Shown here piece by piece: positions 36,960-46,139 of a stretch of 64,000 bases of DNA. This stretch comes from Corallococcus carmarthensis (GTDB lineage: Bacteria > Myxococcota > Myxococcia > Myxococcales > Myxococcaceae), in assembly GCF_003611695.1 (NCBI RefSeq), contig NZ_RAWE01000018.1, forward strand, positions 1 to 64,000, given 5' to 3'. Within the stretch, counting starts at the first letter, position 1. Every line of letters starts with the position of its first letter. Under the pieces are notes generated by a model. The model did no database searches. It was not told the origin of the DNA and saw nothing but the letters and a program-made list of their open reading frames with translations. The translations under genes were made by a program, and so were the position numbers.

Positions 36960-38780
36960 ATGGACCTGCCCAAGACGATGCTGCATGCGCTCCATGACCA
37001 GGCCGCCCGGCTGGAACACCGCCCGGCACTCTGGTCCCGGCATGGAAGCGCCTATGTCCCCACCTCGTGGTTCGACTATGCCCAGCGCGTCAAGCGCTTC
37101 GCCCTCGGGCTGCATGCGTTGGGGTTCCGGGAAGGCGACCCGCTGGGCATCCTGAGCTTCAACCGCGAGGCGTGGCACGTCGCGGACCTGGGGGCCATGG
37201 CCCTGGGCGGCGTGCCGGTGGGGCTCTACACCACCAGCAGCGTGGATCAGCTCGTCTACATCCTGGGCCACTGCGAGGCGCGCTTCCTCCTGGTGGAGAA
37301 CGCGAAGCACCTGGCCACCGGGCTGGAGGTCCAGAAGCGGCTGCCCGCGCTCAAGCACCTGCTCGTCGTGGACGCGCCCACGCCCCTGCCGGAAGGGGTG
37401 CTGCGCTACGCGGACGTGCTGGCCTCCGGCGCGAAGCAGGACGAAGCCCCGTACTGGGACAGCGTCCACGCGCTCCACCCGGACGCGCTGAGCACGCTCA
37501 TCTACACCTCCGGGACCACCGGCCAGCCCAAGGGCGTGGCCCTCAGCCACCGCAACCTGGCCTGGACGTCGAAGCAGCTGGGCGACACCATGGGCTTCCG
37601 GAACATGGAGGACGAGCGGCTGGTGTCGTACCTGCCGCTGTCCCACGTCGCGGAGCAGATCGTCTCCCTGCACAGCCCGCTGCTCATGGGCACGCAGGTG
37701 TACTTCGCGGACTCGCTGGACGCCCTGGGCAAGAACCTCACGGAGGTGCGCCCCACCGTCTTCTTCGCGGTGCCGCGCGTCTGGGAGAAGTTCAAGTCGA
37801 AGGCGGAGGAGGGCCTGGCCGCGCAGCCGCCCCTGAAGCGCCGGCTGGTGGAGTGGGCCCGCGCCACGGCGCTGGAGCGCAACACGCGCGTGCTGAGCCA
37901 GGAGCGCGTGCCGTCGTTCATGGAGGCCAAGTTCGCGCTGGCCCAGCGGGTGGTGTTCCAGCCGTTGAAGACGCGCATCGGCCTGGACAAGGCGAAGCTG
38001 TTCTCCACGTCCGCGGCCCCCATTGGCCGGGACGTGCTGGACTTCTTCGCCTCCATCGACGTCGTCCTCCTGGAGGTCTGGGGCATGACGGAGGTGTCCG
38101 GCCCCGCCACGGTGAGCACCGCCGAGTGCGCGCGCCTGGGCACGGTGGGCCGCCCCATGCTGGGCGTGGAGGTGCGCATCGCGGAGGACGGGGAGATCCT
38201 CGTGAAGGGCGGCAACGTGTGCCTGGGCTACCACCGCAACCCGGAGGCCACGCAGGAGCTGCTGGCGGACGGGTGGCTGCACACGGGTGACGTGGGGCAG
38301 CTGGACGCGGAGGGCTTCCTGCGCATCACCGGGCGCAAGAAGGAGATCATCGTCACCTCCGGCGGAAAGAAGACGTCCCCCGCCAACATCGAAGAGCTGC
38401 TCAAGGCCGTCTCCCCCGTGGGGCACGCGCTGGTGGTGGGCGACCGGCGCAACTACCTGGTGGCGCTGGTGACGCTGGATCCGGACCGGGTGCGGAAGCT
38501 GGCGCGGGAGAAGGGCTGGCCAGAGGACGTGGCCGCGCTGGTGAACGACCCGCGGCTCCAGCAGCACCTGCACGAGGCCTTCGAGCGGGACGTGAACCCG
38601 AAGCTGTCGCGCTTCGAGACCATCAAGCGCTTCCGCGTGCTGCCGGGGGAGTTCTCCATCGACGGCGGCGAGCTCACGCCCAGCATGAAGATGCGCCGCA
38701 AGGTGGTGGAGCAGAAGTACGCGGACGCCATCGACGCGCTCTACAGCGAGCCGGCCGGCGCCGCCGCGGCCCACGGGTAG
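36960..38780 (+). CDS. Long-chain-fatty-acid-CoA ligase (AMP-forming)
   Basis: This 606-aa ANL-family enzyme activates fatty acids to acyl-CoA. The ATP loop is YTSGTTGQPKGVALSH, the A5-type motif is VWGMTE, the A8-type region is LHTGDVGQLDAEGFLRITGRKK, and the linker signature is present. The sequence is of the long-chain FACS/FadD15 (two-part LC-FACS) kind. It is not part of an evident beta-oxidation operon. A bidirectional terminator follows the stop. Confidence 0.9.
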   Translation: MDLPKTMLHALHDQAARLEHRPALWSRHGSAYVPTSWFDYAQRVKRFALGLHALGFREGDPLGILSFNREAWHVADLGAMALGGVPVGLYTTSSVDQLVYILGHCEARFLLVENAKHLATGLEVQKRLPALKHLLVVDAPTPLPEGVLRYADVLASGAKQDEAPYWDSVHALHPDALSTLIYTSGTTGQPKGVALSHRNLAWTSKQLGDTMGFRNMEDERLVSYLPLSHVAEQIVSLHSPLLMGTQVYFADSLDALGKNLTEVRPTVFFAVPRVWEKFKSKAEEGLAAQPPLKRRLVEWARATALERNTRVLSQERVPSFMEAKFALAQRVVFQPLKTRIGLDKAKLFSTSAAPIGRDVLDFFASIDVVLLEVWGMTEVSGPATVSTAECARLGTVGRPMLGVEVRIAEDGEILVKGGNVCLGYHRNPEATQELLADGWLHTGDVGQLDAEGFLRITGRKKEIIVTSGGKKTSPANIEELLKAVSPVGHALVVGDRRNYLVALVTLDPDRVRKLAREKGWPEDVAALVNDPRLQQHLHEAFERDVNPKLSRFETIKRFRVLPGEFSIDGGELTPSMKMRRKVVEQKYADAIDALYSEPAGAAAAHG

Positions 38781-38789
38781 GAAAAAGCG

Positions 38790-38829
38790 AAAGGGGCGGA
38801 GGACTCAGCAACGAGTCCTGCGCCCCTTC
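38790..38829. terminator. Bidirectional terminator between acyl-CoA ligase and gltA
   Basis: AAGGGGCG plus GGACTC pairs with GAGTCC plus CGCCCCTT around a short loop, with one mismatch. It serves both convergent genes; an A-rich run (GAAAAAGCG) on the left gives a T-tract for leftward transcripts. Confidence 0.75.
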
Positions 38830-38856
38830 GTGCTTCAGTGGCTGTTCAGCCGGCGG

Positions 38857-40161
38857 CTACTTGGCGCTGGTGCGCTTGTCGCGGGCCACGTAGTCGCGGC
38901 GCGCGGAGCCGGTGAAGACCTGACGGGGACGGGCGATCTTCTGCTCGTTGTCCGTCACCATCTCCTCCCACTGCGCGCACCAGCCCACCGTGCGGGGGAT
39001 GGCGAACAGGACGGGGAACATCTCCGCCTGGAAGCCCATCGCCTCGTAGATGAGGCCCGAGTAGAAGTCGACGTTCGGGTACAGCTTGCGCTTCACGAAG
39101 TACTCGTCCTCGAGCGCGATGCGCTCCAGTTCGAGCGCGATCTCCAGCAGCGGGTTCTTGCCCGTCACCTCGAAGACCTCGTCCGCCACGCGCTTGATGA
39201 CCTTCGCGCGCGGGTCGTAGGACTTGTAGACGCGGTGGCCGAAGCCCATGAGCTTCTTCTCGCCCTCGCCGCCCTTCACCTGCTTGATGAACTCCGGGAT
39301 GGCGGACTTGGTGCCGATCTCGCGGAGCATGCGGAGCACCGCCTCGTTTGCGCCGCCGTGCAGCGGGCCGTAGAGCGCGCCCACGCCCGCGGCGACCGCG
39401 GAGTAGGGGTCCACCTGCGACGAGCCCACCGTGCGCACGGACGTGGTGGAGCAGTTCTGCTCGTGGTCCGCGTGCAGGATGAAGAGGACGTCGAGCGCCT
39501 TCTCCAGCGTGGGGTGCACCTTGTACGTCGTGGTGCCGATGCGCTTGATCATCGCCAGGAAGTTGGCGACGTAGGACAGGTCGTTGTCCGGGTAGACGTA
39601 CGGCAGGCCCATGGAGTGCCGGTACGAGAACGCGGCGATGGTGGGCATCTTCGCGATGAGGCGCGTGATCTGGATCTCACGGCTGCGCGCGTCGCGGATG
39701 TTCTTCGCGTCCGGGTAGAAGCCGGACAGCGCCGCCACCGTGGAGCCCAGCATGGACATGGGGTGCGCGTCGTAGCGGAACCCGTCCATGAAGGACTTGA
39801 TGTTCTCATGCACCAGCGTGTGGTGCGTCACGTTGTGCGTGAAGTTGTCCAGCTCCGCCTGCGTGGGCAGCTGGCCCTTGAGCAGCAGGTAGGCCACCTC
39901 CAGGAAGGTGGACTTCTCCGCGAGCTGCTCGATGGGGTAGCCGCGGTACTCGAGGATGCCCTTGTCACCGTCAATGAACGTGATGGCGCTCTTACAGTTC
40001 GCCGTGTTCAGGAACGCGGGGTCGTAACCCATGAGACCGAAGTCGTCGCTGCCGGTCTTGATCTGGCGCAGGTCGGGGGTGCGGATACAGCCGTTCTCGA
40101 TCGGGATCTCGTACGTCTTCCCGGTCCGATTGTCGGTGACGGTCAGCGTGTCCTTGGGCAT
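38857..40161 (-). CDS. gltA: Citrate synthase
   Basis: This 434-aa enzyme condenses oxaloacetate and acetyl-CoA. The catalytic residues are visible: His in LHADHEQN, His in GPLHGGANEAV and Asp in YKSYDPRAK. The N-terminal strand domain (KTYEIPIENG) marks the hexameric type II enzyme of Gram-negative bacteria, usually inhibited by NADH. The ATG at 40161 is chosen by length; the frame runs 65 codons further upstream without support. Confidence 0.95.
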   Translation of the reverse strand: MPKDTLTVTDNRTGKTYEIPIENGCIRTPDLRQIKTGSDDFGLMGYDPAFLNTANCKSAITFIDGDKGILEYRGYPIEQLAEKSTFLEVAYLLLKGQLPTQAELDNFTHNVTHHTLVHENIKSFMDGFRYDAHPMSMLGSTVAALSGFYPDAKNIRDARSREIQITRLIAKMPTIAAFSYRHSMGLPYVYPDNDLSYVANFLAMIKRIGTTTYKVHPTLEKALDVLFILHADHEQNCSTTSVRTVGSSQVDPYSAVAAGVGALYGPLHGGANEAVLRMLREIGTKSAIPEFIKQVKGGEGEKKLMGFGHRVYKSYDPRAKVIKRVADEVFEVTGKNPLLEIALELERIALEDEYFVKRKLYPNVDFYSGLIYEAMGFQAEMFPVLFAIPRTVGWCAQWEEMVTDNEQKIARPRQVFTGSARRDYVARDKRTSAK

Positions 40162-40218
40162 GGGCGGAGATTTCACAGGGCGGCAGACGCTTTCAACAAA
40201 AAAGAACGATAAGTCCGA

Positions 40219-40242
40219 GAGGCGAAGTTTCCGGTCCGCCTC
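40219..40242 (-). terminator. Possible terminator of the aro operon
   Basis: GAGGCG (40219-40224) and CGCCTC (40237-40242) form a 6-bp stem 6 bp after the aroA stop. A T-run (TTCTTTTTTG) follows some 10-20 nt later on the leftward strand. Some read-through into gltA remains possible. Confidence 0.4.
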
Positions 40243-40247
40243 CGTGC

Positions 40248-41543
40248 TCAGGAATACCGGACTCCCGCGCGCGCCAGCTGCCGCCAGAAGCCCGGGAAGC
40301 TCTTCTCCACGCACTCCGGCCCCGTCAGATCCAGAGGCACCCCGGACAGCACACACAGGGTGGCCGCTGACATCGCCAGGCGGTGGTCACCCCGGCTGTC
40401 CATGGCGAAGCGCGCGGGCTTCACCTTCGGCGGGAGGATGCGGAGCGTCTCGGTGTCGGCTCCGGCCGACAGTTCCGTGGTGCCGCCGTAGGCCGCCACC
40501 AGCGTGCGGATTCCCTCCAGGCGGTCGCTCTCCTTGACCCGCAGGATGCCCACGTCCGTGAGCGTCGTGGGCCGGGGCAGCACGCACGCGAGCGCCGCCA
40601 GCGTGGGCAGCAGGTCCGGGCACTCCTTGCCCGTGGCCCGCAGCTCGCCCGTGGCCTCGCCCCCGAAGCGCCAGGTGTTGGGCGCGCCCGCGGGGATCAT
40701 CTTCAGGCCCACGTCAGCGGCCAGCCGGAGGATCGCCTGGTCCGGGTGGGCGCTCTCGGGCTCCGCGCGCTCCACGGTGCCGCCCGTGCGCCAGGCGATG
40801 AGCACCAGGTACCCCAGCGAGGACCAATCGCCCGGCAGTGATGGCACGGATTCAGGCGCCTGATAGCCCGTGACCGAATAGTGACCTTCGGACTGCTCCA
40901 CGGTGAAGCCGAAGCGGCGCAGCCACGCCACCGTGAGGTCCATGTAGCCGGCGCTGGTGAGCGTGCCTTCGATCTCCACGCTCCACGCGCGCTTCTCCCG
41001 CAGGAACCGCTCCGCGCAGCCCAGCAGCAGGCTGGAGGCGTACTGGCTGCTCTGCGCGCCCGGCACCCGGAACACCGGCGGTACCTTCGCCGTGTCCTGG
41101 GGCGCGTGCAGCTCCACCGGCCACGGGGTGCCTTCGGTGAGCGTCAGGCCCGCGGGGCCCAGGGCCTGCTTCAGCGACGTGAAGAGCGGGCCGTGCGGGC
41201 GCTCGCCCAGGCGGGGCGTGCCGGTGAAGCGCACGCGCGCACCGGGCGTCACCGCGGCCTGGGTCACCAGGATGCGAAAGGGGGCGCCGCCATCCGCGCA
41301 GTCCACGTCGCGCACGGGACCGGGGGGAAGGCGCAGGGCCTCCACGCCCCGGCGCAGCACGCGCACGTCGGCGGGAAGGTCCTCGTCCGATTCCGCCTGC
41401 ACCGACGGCAGCGGCCAGGCGCCCGTGAGGTGTCCCAACACCAGGGCTCGCTGGGCGTCCGACTTCGACACGGGCGGGGTGAGCGGTGAGGCGCTCAAGG
41501 CGCTCGGGTCGACGGTCAGGCGGTTCGGCGAGGCGTGGCTCAA
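40248..41543 (-). CDS. aroA: 3-Phosphoshikimate 1-carboxyvinyltransferase (EPSP synthase)
   Basis: This 431-aa enzyme joins shikimate-3-phosphate and PEP. Hallmarks: the substrate loop PPVSKSDAQRALVLG, GGAPFRIL, SSQYASSLLLG and KESDRLEG, with the late GDHRLAMS. No ATG fits: the gene starts with TTG at 41543, whose TTGA overlaps the aroB stop, with GAGGAG 8 nt upstream. It is the last gene of the seven-gene aro operon. A frame running 198 codons further upstream is Arg/Gly-rich shadow. Confidence 0.92.
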   Translation of the reverse strand: MSHASPNRLTVDPSALSASPLTPPVSKSDAQRALVLGHLTGAWPLPSVQAESDEDLPADVRVLRRGVEALRLPPGPVRDVDCADGGAPFRILVTQAAVTPGARVRFTGTPRLGERPHGPLFTSLKQALGPAGLTLTEGTPWPVELHAPQDTAKVPPVFRVPGAQSSQYASSLLLGCAERFLREKRAWSVEIEGTLTSAGYMDLTVAWLRRFGFTVEQSEGHYSVTGYQAPESVPSLPGDWSSLGYLVLIAWRTGGTVERAEPESAHPDQAILRLAADVGLKMIPAGAPNTWRFGGEATGELRATGKECPDLLPTLAALACVLPRPTTLTDVGILRVKESDRLEGIRTLVAAYGGTTELSAGADTETLRILPPKVKPARFAMDSRGDHRLAMSAATLCVLSGVPLDLTGPECVEKSFPGFWRQLARAGVRYS

Positions 41544-42610
41544 GGGCGGGCTCCTCGGGTCCAGGCGGGCCACAGGGCCCGCCACGTCTTCGGCAACACA
41601 TCCACGACTTCGGCGGTGCCCACGGCGGTGAGCAGCACCATGCGCAGCTCGCCGTTCGCGCCGGCCTTCTTGTCGGCGTCCAGGAGCGCGACCACGTCCT
41701 TCAGCGACGCGCGGTGGGCCAGCTCCGCGGCGCGGTCGCGGCCCAGCACACCCGGGCCTCTGGCCAGCGCGCGTTCCACTTCGTGCGCCACCGGCTCCGG
41801 GGTGATGCCCAGGTGCCGGCCCACGTCCAGGGCCCAGAGGATGCCCAGGCCCACCGCGTCGCCGTGCGACAGCTTGAAGCGCGACAGGCTCTCCAGCACG
41901 TGGCCGAAGGTGTGGCCGAAGTTGAGCACGCGGCGCAGGCCCTGGTGCTCGTAGGGGTCCTTCGCGCAGACGCCTTCCTTCAGGCCGCGCGCGTCCTTCA
42001 CCAGCTTCTCCAGCGACGGCGGCGTGCGCACGTAGCGCTTGAAGAGGGACGCATCCAGCGACGCGACCATCTTCCACGCCTCGATGGAGCCCTCGCGCAC
42101 CTGCGCGTCGGACAGCGTGGCGTACAGCTCCGGGCACAGCCAGGTCTCATCCGCGTAGTGGAAGACGCCCGCGGGGTTCTTCACCACGCGGCCGCGCACG
42201 ACGAGGTCCACCGCGCCCTTGCCGCCCAGGCTGCTGTCCACCGCCGCGAGCAGCGTGGTGGGCACCTGCACCAGCCGCACGCCGCGCTTGAGCAGGTGCG
42301 CGCCCACGGTGGCGACGTCGCCCACGGTGCCACCGCCCACGGCGACGAGCGTGCCGGAGCGCGGCAGCGTGATGCCGCCCGCGAGCACCTTCTGCAGTGA
42401 CGCGAGGCTCTTGGCGCGCTCACCGCCGACCAGCTGGATGATGGCGCGCGGCTTGCGGGCCTCCAGCGCGGGGATGAGCGTGGGGTGGAAGCGCGCGACG
42501 GTGCGGTCCACCACGGCGACGCTGCCTTCGGGCAGCTTCGCGACGAGCTTCGTGAAGGAACCCCAGCGGTCGGCAGGGGGGCGGTAGGAACCGGGAGGAA
42601 GCGGGCTCAT
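41540..42610 (-). CDS. aroB: 3-Dehydroquinate synthase
   Basis: This 356-aa NAD- and metal-dependent enzyme converts DAHP to 3-dehydroquinate. Conserved blocks: VGGGTVGDVATVGAH, LVQVPTTLLAAVDSSLGGK, and the metal His in NFGHTFGHVLES. The start at 42610 overlaps the aroC stop (ATGA) and the end overlaps the aroA TTG start by 4 bp, so translation is coupled on both sides. Confidence 0.93.
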   Translation of the reverse strand: MSPLPPGSYRPPADRWGSFTKLVAKLPEGSVAVVDRTVARFHPTLIPALEARKPRAIIQLVGGERAKSLASLQKVLAGGITLPRSGTLVAVGGGTVGDVATVGAHLLKRGVRLVQVPTTLLAAVDSSLGGKGAVDLVVRGRVVKNPAGVFHYADETWLCPELYATLSDAQVREGSIEAWKMVASLDASLFKRYVRTPPSLEKLVKDARGLKEGVCAKDPYEHQGLRRVLNFGHTFGHVLESLSRFKLSHGDAVGLGILWALDVGRHLGITPEPVAHEVERALARGPGVLGRDRAAELAHRASLKDVVALLDADKKAGANGELRMVLLTAVGTAEVVDVLPKTWRALWPAWTRGARP

Positions 42611-43626
42611 GCGGAGTGGGGGCGGGCGTTGAGTTGCTGGACGAGGTCGGCGATGACGAGCGACACCATGGCCTCCAGCACCGGGACGGCGCGGGGCATG
42701 ATGCACGGGTCGTGACGGCCGCCCTTGGCGTGATCCGCGAGCGTCGCGGGGGGCTTGAAGAAGGCGCGCACCTGCATGGGCTCACCGTTGGCGAGTCCAC
42801 CCTGGATGCCACCGTACGCGTCCTTCACGGCGTGGAACTGCGTGCCGGGCTGGCCGATGCGCTGGAGCAGATCCGGCGGGCCCCACACGACACCGGTGAC
42901 GGCGCCGATGCTGCCCAGCGCCTGCGCGATGAGCGCCTTCAGCTTGCCGAAGATGGGCTCGCCCAGACCGACGGGCAGGCCCTCCACGCGCACGTCGATG
43001 GCGCCGCCCAGGCTGTCCCCGGCCTCCTTCGCGGCGAGGATCCGGCGGGACATCTCCTCGTTCACGGCGGCGTCCGGGCAGCGGGTGGCGTGCCCGTCCA
43101 CCATCGCGCGGGTGAGGCCCGGCGCGGGAACGGAGGCGACCAGCTCACCCACCTGGGAGACGTAGGCGACGGTGCTCAGCGAGGGCAGGTCGCGCGCGAG
43201 GTAGGCCTCCGCGATGGTGCCACCGATGACGCGGCAGAGCGTCTCACGGCCGCTGGTCCGGCCGCCGCCGCGGTGGTCGCGGTGCTTGTAGCGTTCCCGC
43301 CACACGGCGTCCGCGTGACCGGGCCGGTCCACGCTGGCCAGCTGGTTGTAGTCCTGCGAGCGCTGGTTCGTGTTGCGCACGATGGCCGCGATGGGCGTGC
43401 CCAGCGTCTTGTCCTGGAAGACGCCGGACAGGATTTCGACGGTGTCCGGCTCGTTGCGTGCCGTGACGAGCGCGGACTGGCCGGGACGCCGGCGGTCCAG
43501 CGCCGCCTGGAGCATGTCGCGCGTGAGCGGAACGCCCGCGGGGCAGCCGTCGATGACGGAGCCCAGCGCCGGACCATGGCTTTCGCCAAAGGTGGTCAGC
43601 CGGAAGAGGGTGCCAAAGGTATTCAT
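42607..43626 (-). CDS. aroC: Chorismate synthase
   Basis: This 339-aa enzyme makes chorismate from EPSP using reduced FMN. The three family signatures are seen: GESHGPALGSVIDGCPAG, ERYKHRDHRGGGRTSGRET and KGGRHDPCIMPRAVPVLEAM. The start at 43626 overlaps the aroDE stop (ATGA). Its product is the direct substrate of menF in the divergent operon. Confidence 0.95.
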   Translation of the reverse strand: MNTFGTLFRLTTFGESHGPALGSVIDGCPAGVPLTRDMLQAALDRRRPGQSALVTARNEPDTVEILSGVFQDKTLGTPIAAIVRNTNQRSQDYNQLASVDRPGHADAVWRERYKHRDHRGGGRTSGRETLCRVIGGTIAEAYLARDLPSLSTVAYVSQVGELVASVPAPGLTRAMVDGHATRCPDAAVNEEMSRRILAAKEAGDSLGGAIDVRVEGLPVGLGEPIFGKLKALIAQALGSIGAVTGVVWGPPDLLQRIGQPGTQFHAVKDAYGGIQGGLANGEPMQVRAFFKPPATLADHAKGGRHDPCIMPRAVPVLEAMVSLVIADLVQQLNARPHSA

Positions 43627-44870
43627 GTCGCCGTTTCCCAGAGTTGTCGCTGCCGCCGGGCCTGGGCGACGAACCACGCCGCACCTAGCAGGAGAGGGGT
43701 GCCCCCGCGGCGAACGATCTCCGCGGCGACGCGCCGGCCGGGCGCACCGTATGCGATCACCGCCACGCGTGCCCCGTGGAATCTCAGGTTTTCGGGCGGG
43801 GCCACCCGGTCTGGCCAGGTCCAGACCCAATCCCCCGTCAGCGGCGTTTGAATCTCCGCCCGCCGCACGACCCGCAGGGCGAGTCCCTGTTCAGCGGCCA
43901 CCAGCCGCAGGGCCTGCGTGGAGCCGCCATCGCCCAGCACCGCCACGTCCTTCGCGCCCAGGCGCTCCAGCACCGCGCGGGCGCCCTCGGTGTCGGTGTT
44001 GAAGGACTCCCACCGCGTACCCCGGCGCACCAGCGTGTTGATGGCCTCCAGTGCCGAACCGCTGTGCTTCGCGAGCCGCATCTTGAACGGGCTCGTCACC
44101 GCGAAGCCCGCGTAGTGCGGCAGCAGCGCGTCCACCACCGCCTCCACCGGCGCGTCCTCCGCCAGGTCGATGCGGTCGAACGGCTGGCGGTGGATGCGCG
44201 GCGAGCGCGAGTGGGGAATGGACGTGCCCAGGATGCCCAGGCGCAGCGCGTGCGGGTCCTTCACCTTGCGGTGCTCGCGCACCACGTCGTCCAGCAGGCG
44301 CTGTCCGGGGGCCGCCGTCCACGGGCCGCCCATGGCCACGTACTCCAGGCCGTTCCTGCGTGAGAGCACCGCGCGCGCCGGGATGGCGACGGGCCCCATG
44401 CCCAGCACGGTGACGCGCTCTGAGCCGAAGCGCTGCGACAGTTGGGCTTGCGTCTCCAGCAGCACGTCCAGGTGCGCGGGCCCGTCCATGGGCTCCACGT
44501 GCTTCACCAGCGCATCCGGGGGGATGGGACGGGACCAGCGCCTGAGCGCCTCCGCCGTCGTCAGCGGCCCTTCCGCGTGGTGCGACGCGAGCAGCTTGCC
44601 CGGCGGCGCGTCCATGTCCTGCGCGCGCTCCACGTCCCGGTCCACGCGCCACGCCGCCTGGATCCAGGGGGCGGGCAGCGGCTTGCCCCGCTCGGAGACG
44701 AGCAGCGGCATCACGCGGGCGAGCGCGTCCGGGTCGATGTCGCCGGGGGCGTGCAGGTCGGTGCGCACCTCGATGACGTCCGCGCCCCGCTTGAGGCCGT
44801 CGCGCGCGAAGGCCTCGGCGTCCGCGCCGGTGAGGGTGGGGGGCAGGGTGATGATGCGCCGGGTGGCCAT
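43623..44870 (-). CDS. Fused type I 3-dehydroquinate dehydratase / shikimate dehydrogenase
   Basis: This 415-aa protein joins two consecutive steps. Residues 1-190 resemble type I dehydroquinase: ADVIEVRTDL, catalytic His in ASHHAEGPLTT and Schiff-base Lys in DALVKHVEP. Residues 200-415 resemble shikimate dehydrogenase: IPHSRSPRIH (shikimate binding), AVTSPFK with the catalytic Lys, NTDTEG with the catalytic Asp, and a nucleotide loop LGDGGSTQALRL that departs from the usual GAGGA. Both halves are shorter than free-standing enzymes. The order is that of the plant AroDE fusion. No other aroD or aroE is in the operon, which supports both roles. ATG 44870 overlaps the aroK stop. Confidence 0.85.
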   Translation of the reverse strand: MATRRIITLPPTLTGADAEAFARDGLKRGADVIEVRTDLHAPGDIDPDALARVMPLLVSERGKPLPAPWIQAAWRVDRDVERAQDMDAPPGKLLASHHAEGPLTTAEALRRWSRPIPPDALVKHVEPMDGPAHLDVLLETQAQLSQRFGSERVTVLGMGPVAIPARAVLSRRNGLEYVAMGGPWTAAPGQRLLDDVVREHRKVKDPHALRLGILGTSIPHSRSPRIHRQPFDRIDLAEDAPVEAVVDALLPHYAGFAVTSPFKMRLAKHSGSALEAINTLVRRGTRWESFNTDTEGARAVLERLGAKDVAVLGDGGSTQALRLVAAEQGLALRVVRRAEIQTPLTGDWVWTWPDRVAPPENLRFHGARVAVIAYGAPGRRVAAEIVRRGGTPLLLGAAWFVAQARRQRQLWETAT

Positions 44871-45469
44871 CACGCGGGCTCCTGGGCAAGACAGCCCCGG
44901 AGGAAGTCCGCCAGGGAGATGGTGGGGACGCGGGCGTGCAGCGCCTCGCGTTCGTGGAACAGCGAGTGGAGCTCCTCCTCCAGCGGCACGTCCGTGCGCA
45001 GCCGAGGGCGCGTGGTGTCCGCCGTCAGCCGCTCGCGGTACGTGTCGAAGGTGACGGGGACGACGAGCGTGAAGTGCCCCGCGAGCGCTTCCGGATGATG
45101 CGACAGGAAGCCGCCACCCACCGCCACCACGCTGCCCGCGGGCAGGAGGCCCAGCGTCTCGCGCTCAGCGGCGCGGAAGGTGGTGGGGGACTCCGCGACC
45201 CAGGAGCGGAGCGGGCGCCCGTGCCGGCGCTCCAGCTCCGCGTCCAGATCCAACCCGGCCCGCCCGAGCAGCTTCGAGACGAGCGGCAACAGGCGGGTCT
45301 TCCCGGCGGCGCGGTGCCCGGCGATGACGACGGTCTGCGTGCCCACCGGGCGGGGGCAGGGCCCCGGGGACGAAAGGGCCCCCTGGAGCGCCTGCTGGAG
45401 TCTGGGGTCTACCGACGCGACGACTTGGGAAACAAGGAGGCGTCGTGCCTCAACGGACGGTGCCGACAT
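44870..45469 (-). CDS. aroK: Shikimate kinase
   Basis: This 199-aa kinase phosphorylates shikimate. The P-loop is GHRAAGKT, the shikimate-binding Asp is in GLDLDAELERRHGRPL, FRAAERETL holds the substrate Arg and Glu, and the Gly-rich VGGGF follows. About 45 residues precede the P-loop, more than in E. coli AroK; parts of that leader may be non-essential. ATG 45469 overlaps the end of the upstream methyltransferase gene by 20 bp; a TTG at 45487 is an alternative. Confidence 0.88.
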   Translation of the reverse strand: MSAPSVEARRLLVSQVVASVDPRLQQALQGALSSPGPCPRPVGTQTVVIAGHRAAGKTRLLPLVSKLLGRAGLDLDAELERRHGRPLRSWVAESPTTFRAAERETLGLLPAGSVVAVGGGFLSHHPEALAGHFTLVVPVTFDTYRERLTADTTRPRLRTDVPLEEELHSLFHEREALHARVPTISLADFLRGCLAQEPA

Positions 45470-46139
45470 AGACGTAGGCGGTTCCAAACAGCAGGGGGTG
45501 GGCGGCGCGCTCGGAGTAGGCGCCGGCCTGGTCCATCAGGGAGAGGAAGCGCTCGCCGGCGGGGAAGGCCGCGGCGGTGCGGGGCAGGTACTGGTACGCC
45601 GCGCGGTTGCCCGTGAGCAGGCCGCCAATCGCCGGCATCACCGTCTTGCTGTAGAAGCGGAACAGCGCGCCGTAGGGGCCCGTGGGCTGGCCGAACTCCA
45701 GCACCACCACGCGGCCCCCGGGGCGCACCACGCGCGCCATCTCCTGGAGGCACTTCACCGGATCATCCACGTTGCGGATGCCGAAGGAGATGGACGCCAC
45801 GTCGAAGCTGTTGTCCGGCAAGGTGAGCGCCATGGCGTCCTGCACCTGGAACTCCACCTCCAGCCCCGCCTTGGCCGCCTTGGCCGGCGCGCTCTCCAGC
45901 ATCTCCGGGCAGAAGTCCGTGCCCACCACGCGGCCCGTGGACCCCACCTTGCGCTTGAACGACAGCGCCAGGTCACCCGTGCCGGTGGCGCAGTCGAGCA
46001 CCTGGCTGCCTTCCTTCGCGCCGCTGAGCTTCACCGCCGTGCGCCGCCACAGCCGGTGGATGCCGAAGGAGAGGACTTCGTTCGTCACGTCGTAGCGCGT
46101 GGCGATGGAGGAGAACATCTGACGGACTTCGGTACTCAT
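45450..46139 (-). CDS. menG: Demethylmenaquinone methyltransferase (MenG/UbiE)
   Basis: This 229-aa SAM-dependent methyltransferase carries out the last step of menaquinone synthesis. The SAM motif is [13 protein letters not shown]; UbiE family motifs are [25 protein letters not shown] and [11 protein letters not shown]. It sits inside the chorismate operon, between aroF and aroK, rather than with the men genes that diverge from it. Its start overlaps the aroF stop (ATGA). Confidence 0.93.
   Translation of the reverse strand: MSTEVRQMFSSIATRYDVTNEVLSFGIHRLWRRTAVKLSGAKEGSQVLDCATGTGDLALSFKRKVGSTGRVVGTDFCPEMLESAPAKAAKAGLEVEFQVQDAMALTLPDNSFDVASISFGIRNVDDPVKCLQEMARVVRPGGRVVVLEFGQPTGPYGALFRFYSKTVMPAIGGLLTGNRAAYQYLPRTAAAFPAGERFLSLMDQAGAYSERAAHPLLFGTAYVYVGTVR

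Noticed and set aside
40162-40356. N-terminal extension of citrate synthase
   Set aside because: The frame continues upstream, but the added 65 residues would overlap the aroA 3' end and have no homology; the core begins at MPKDTLTV.
41544-42137. Upstream extension of the aroA frame into aroB
   Set aside because: The extra 198 codons are Arg/Gly shadow of aroB. The TTG start with GAGGAG gives a normal-length EPSP synthase.
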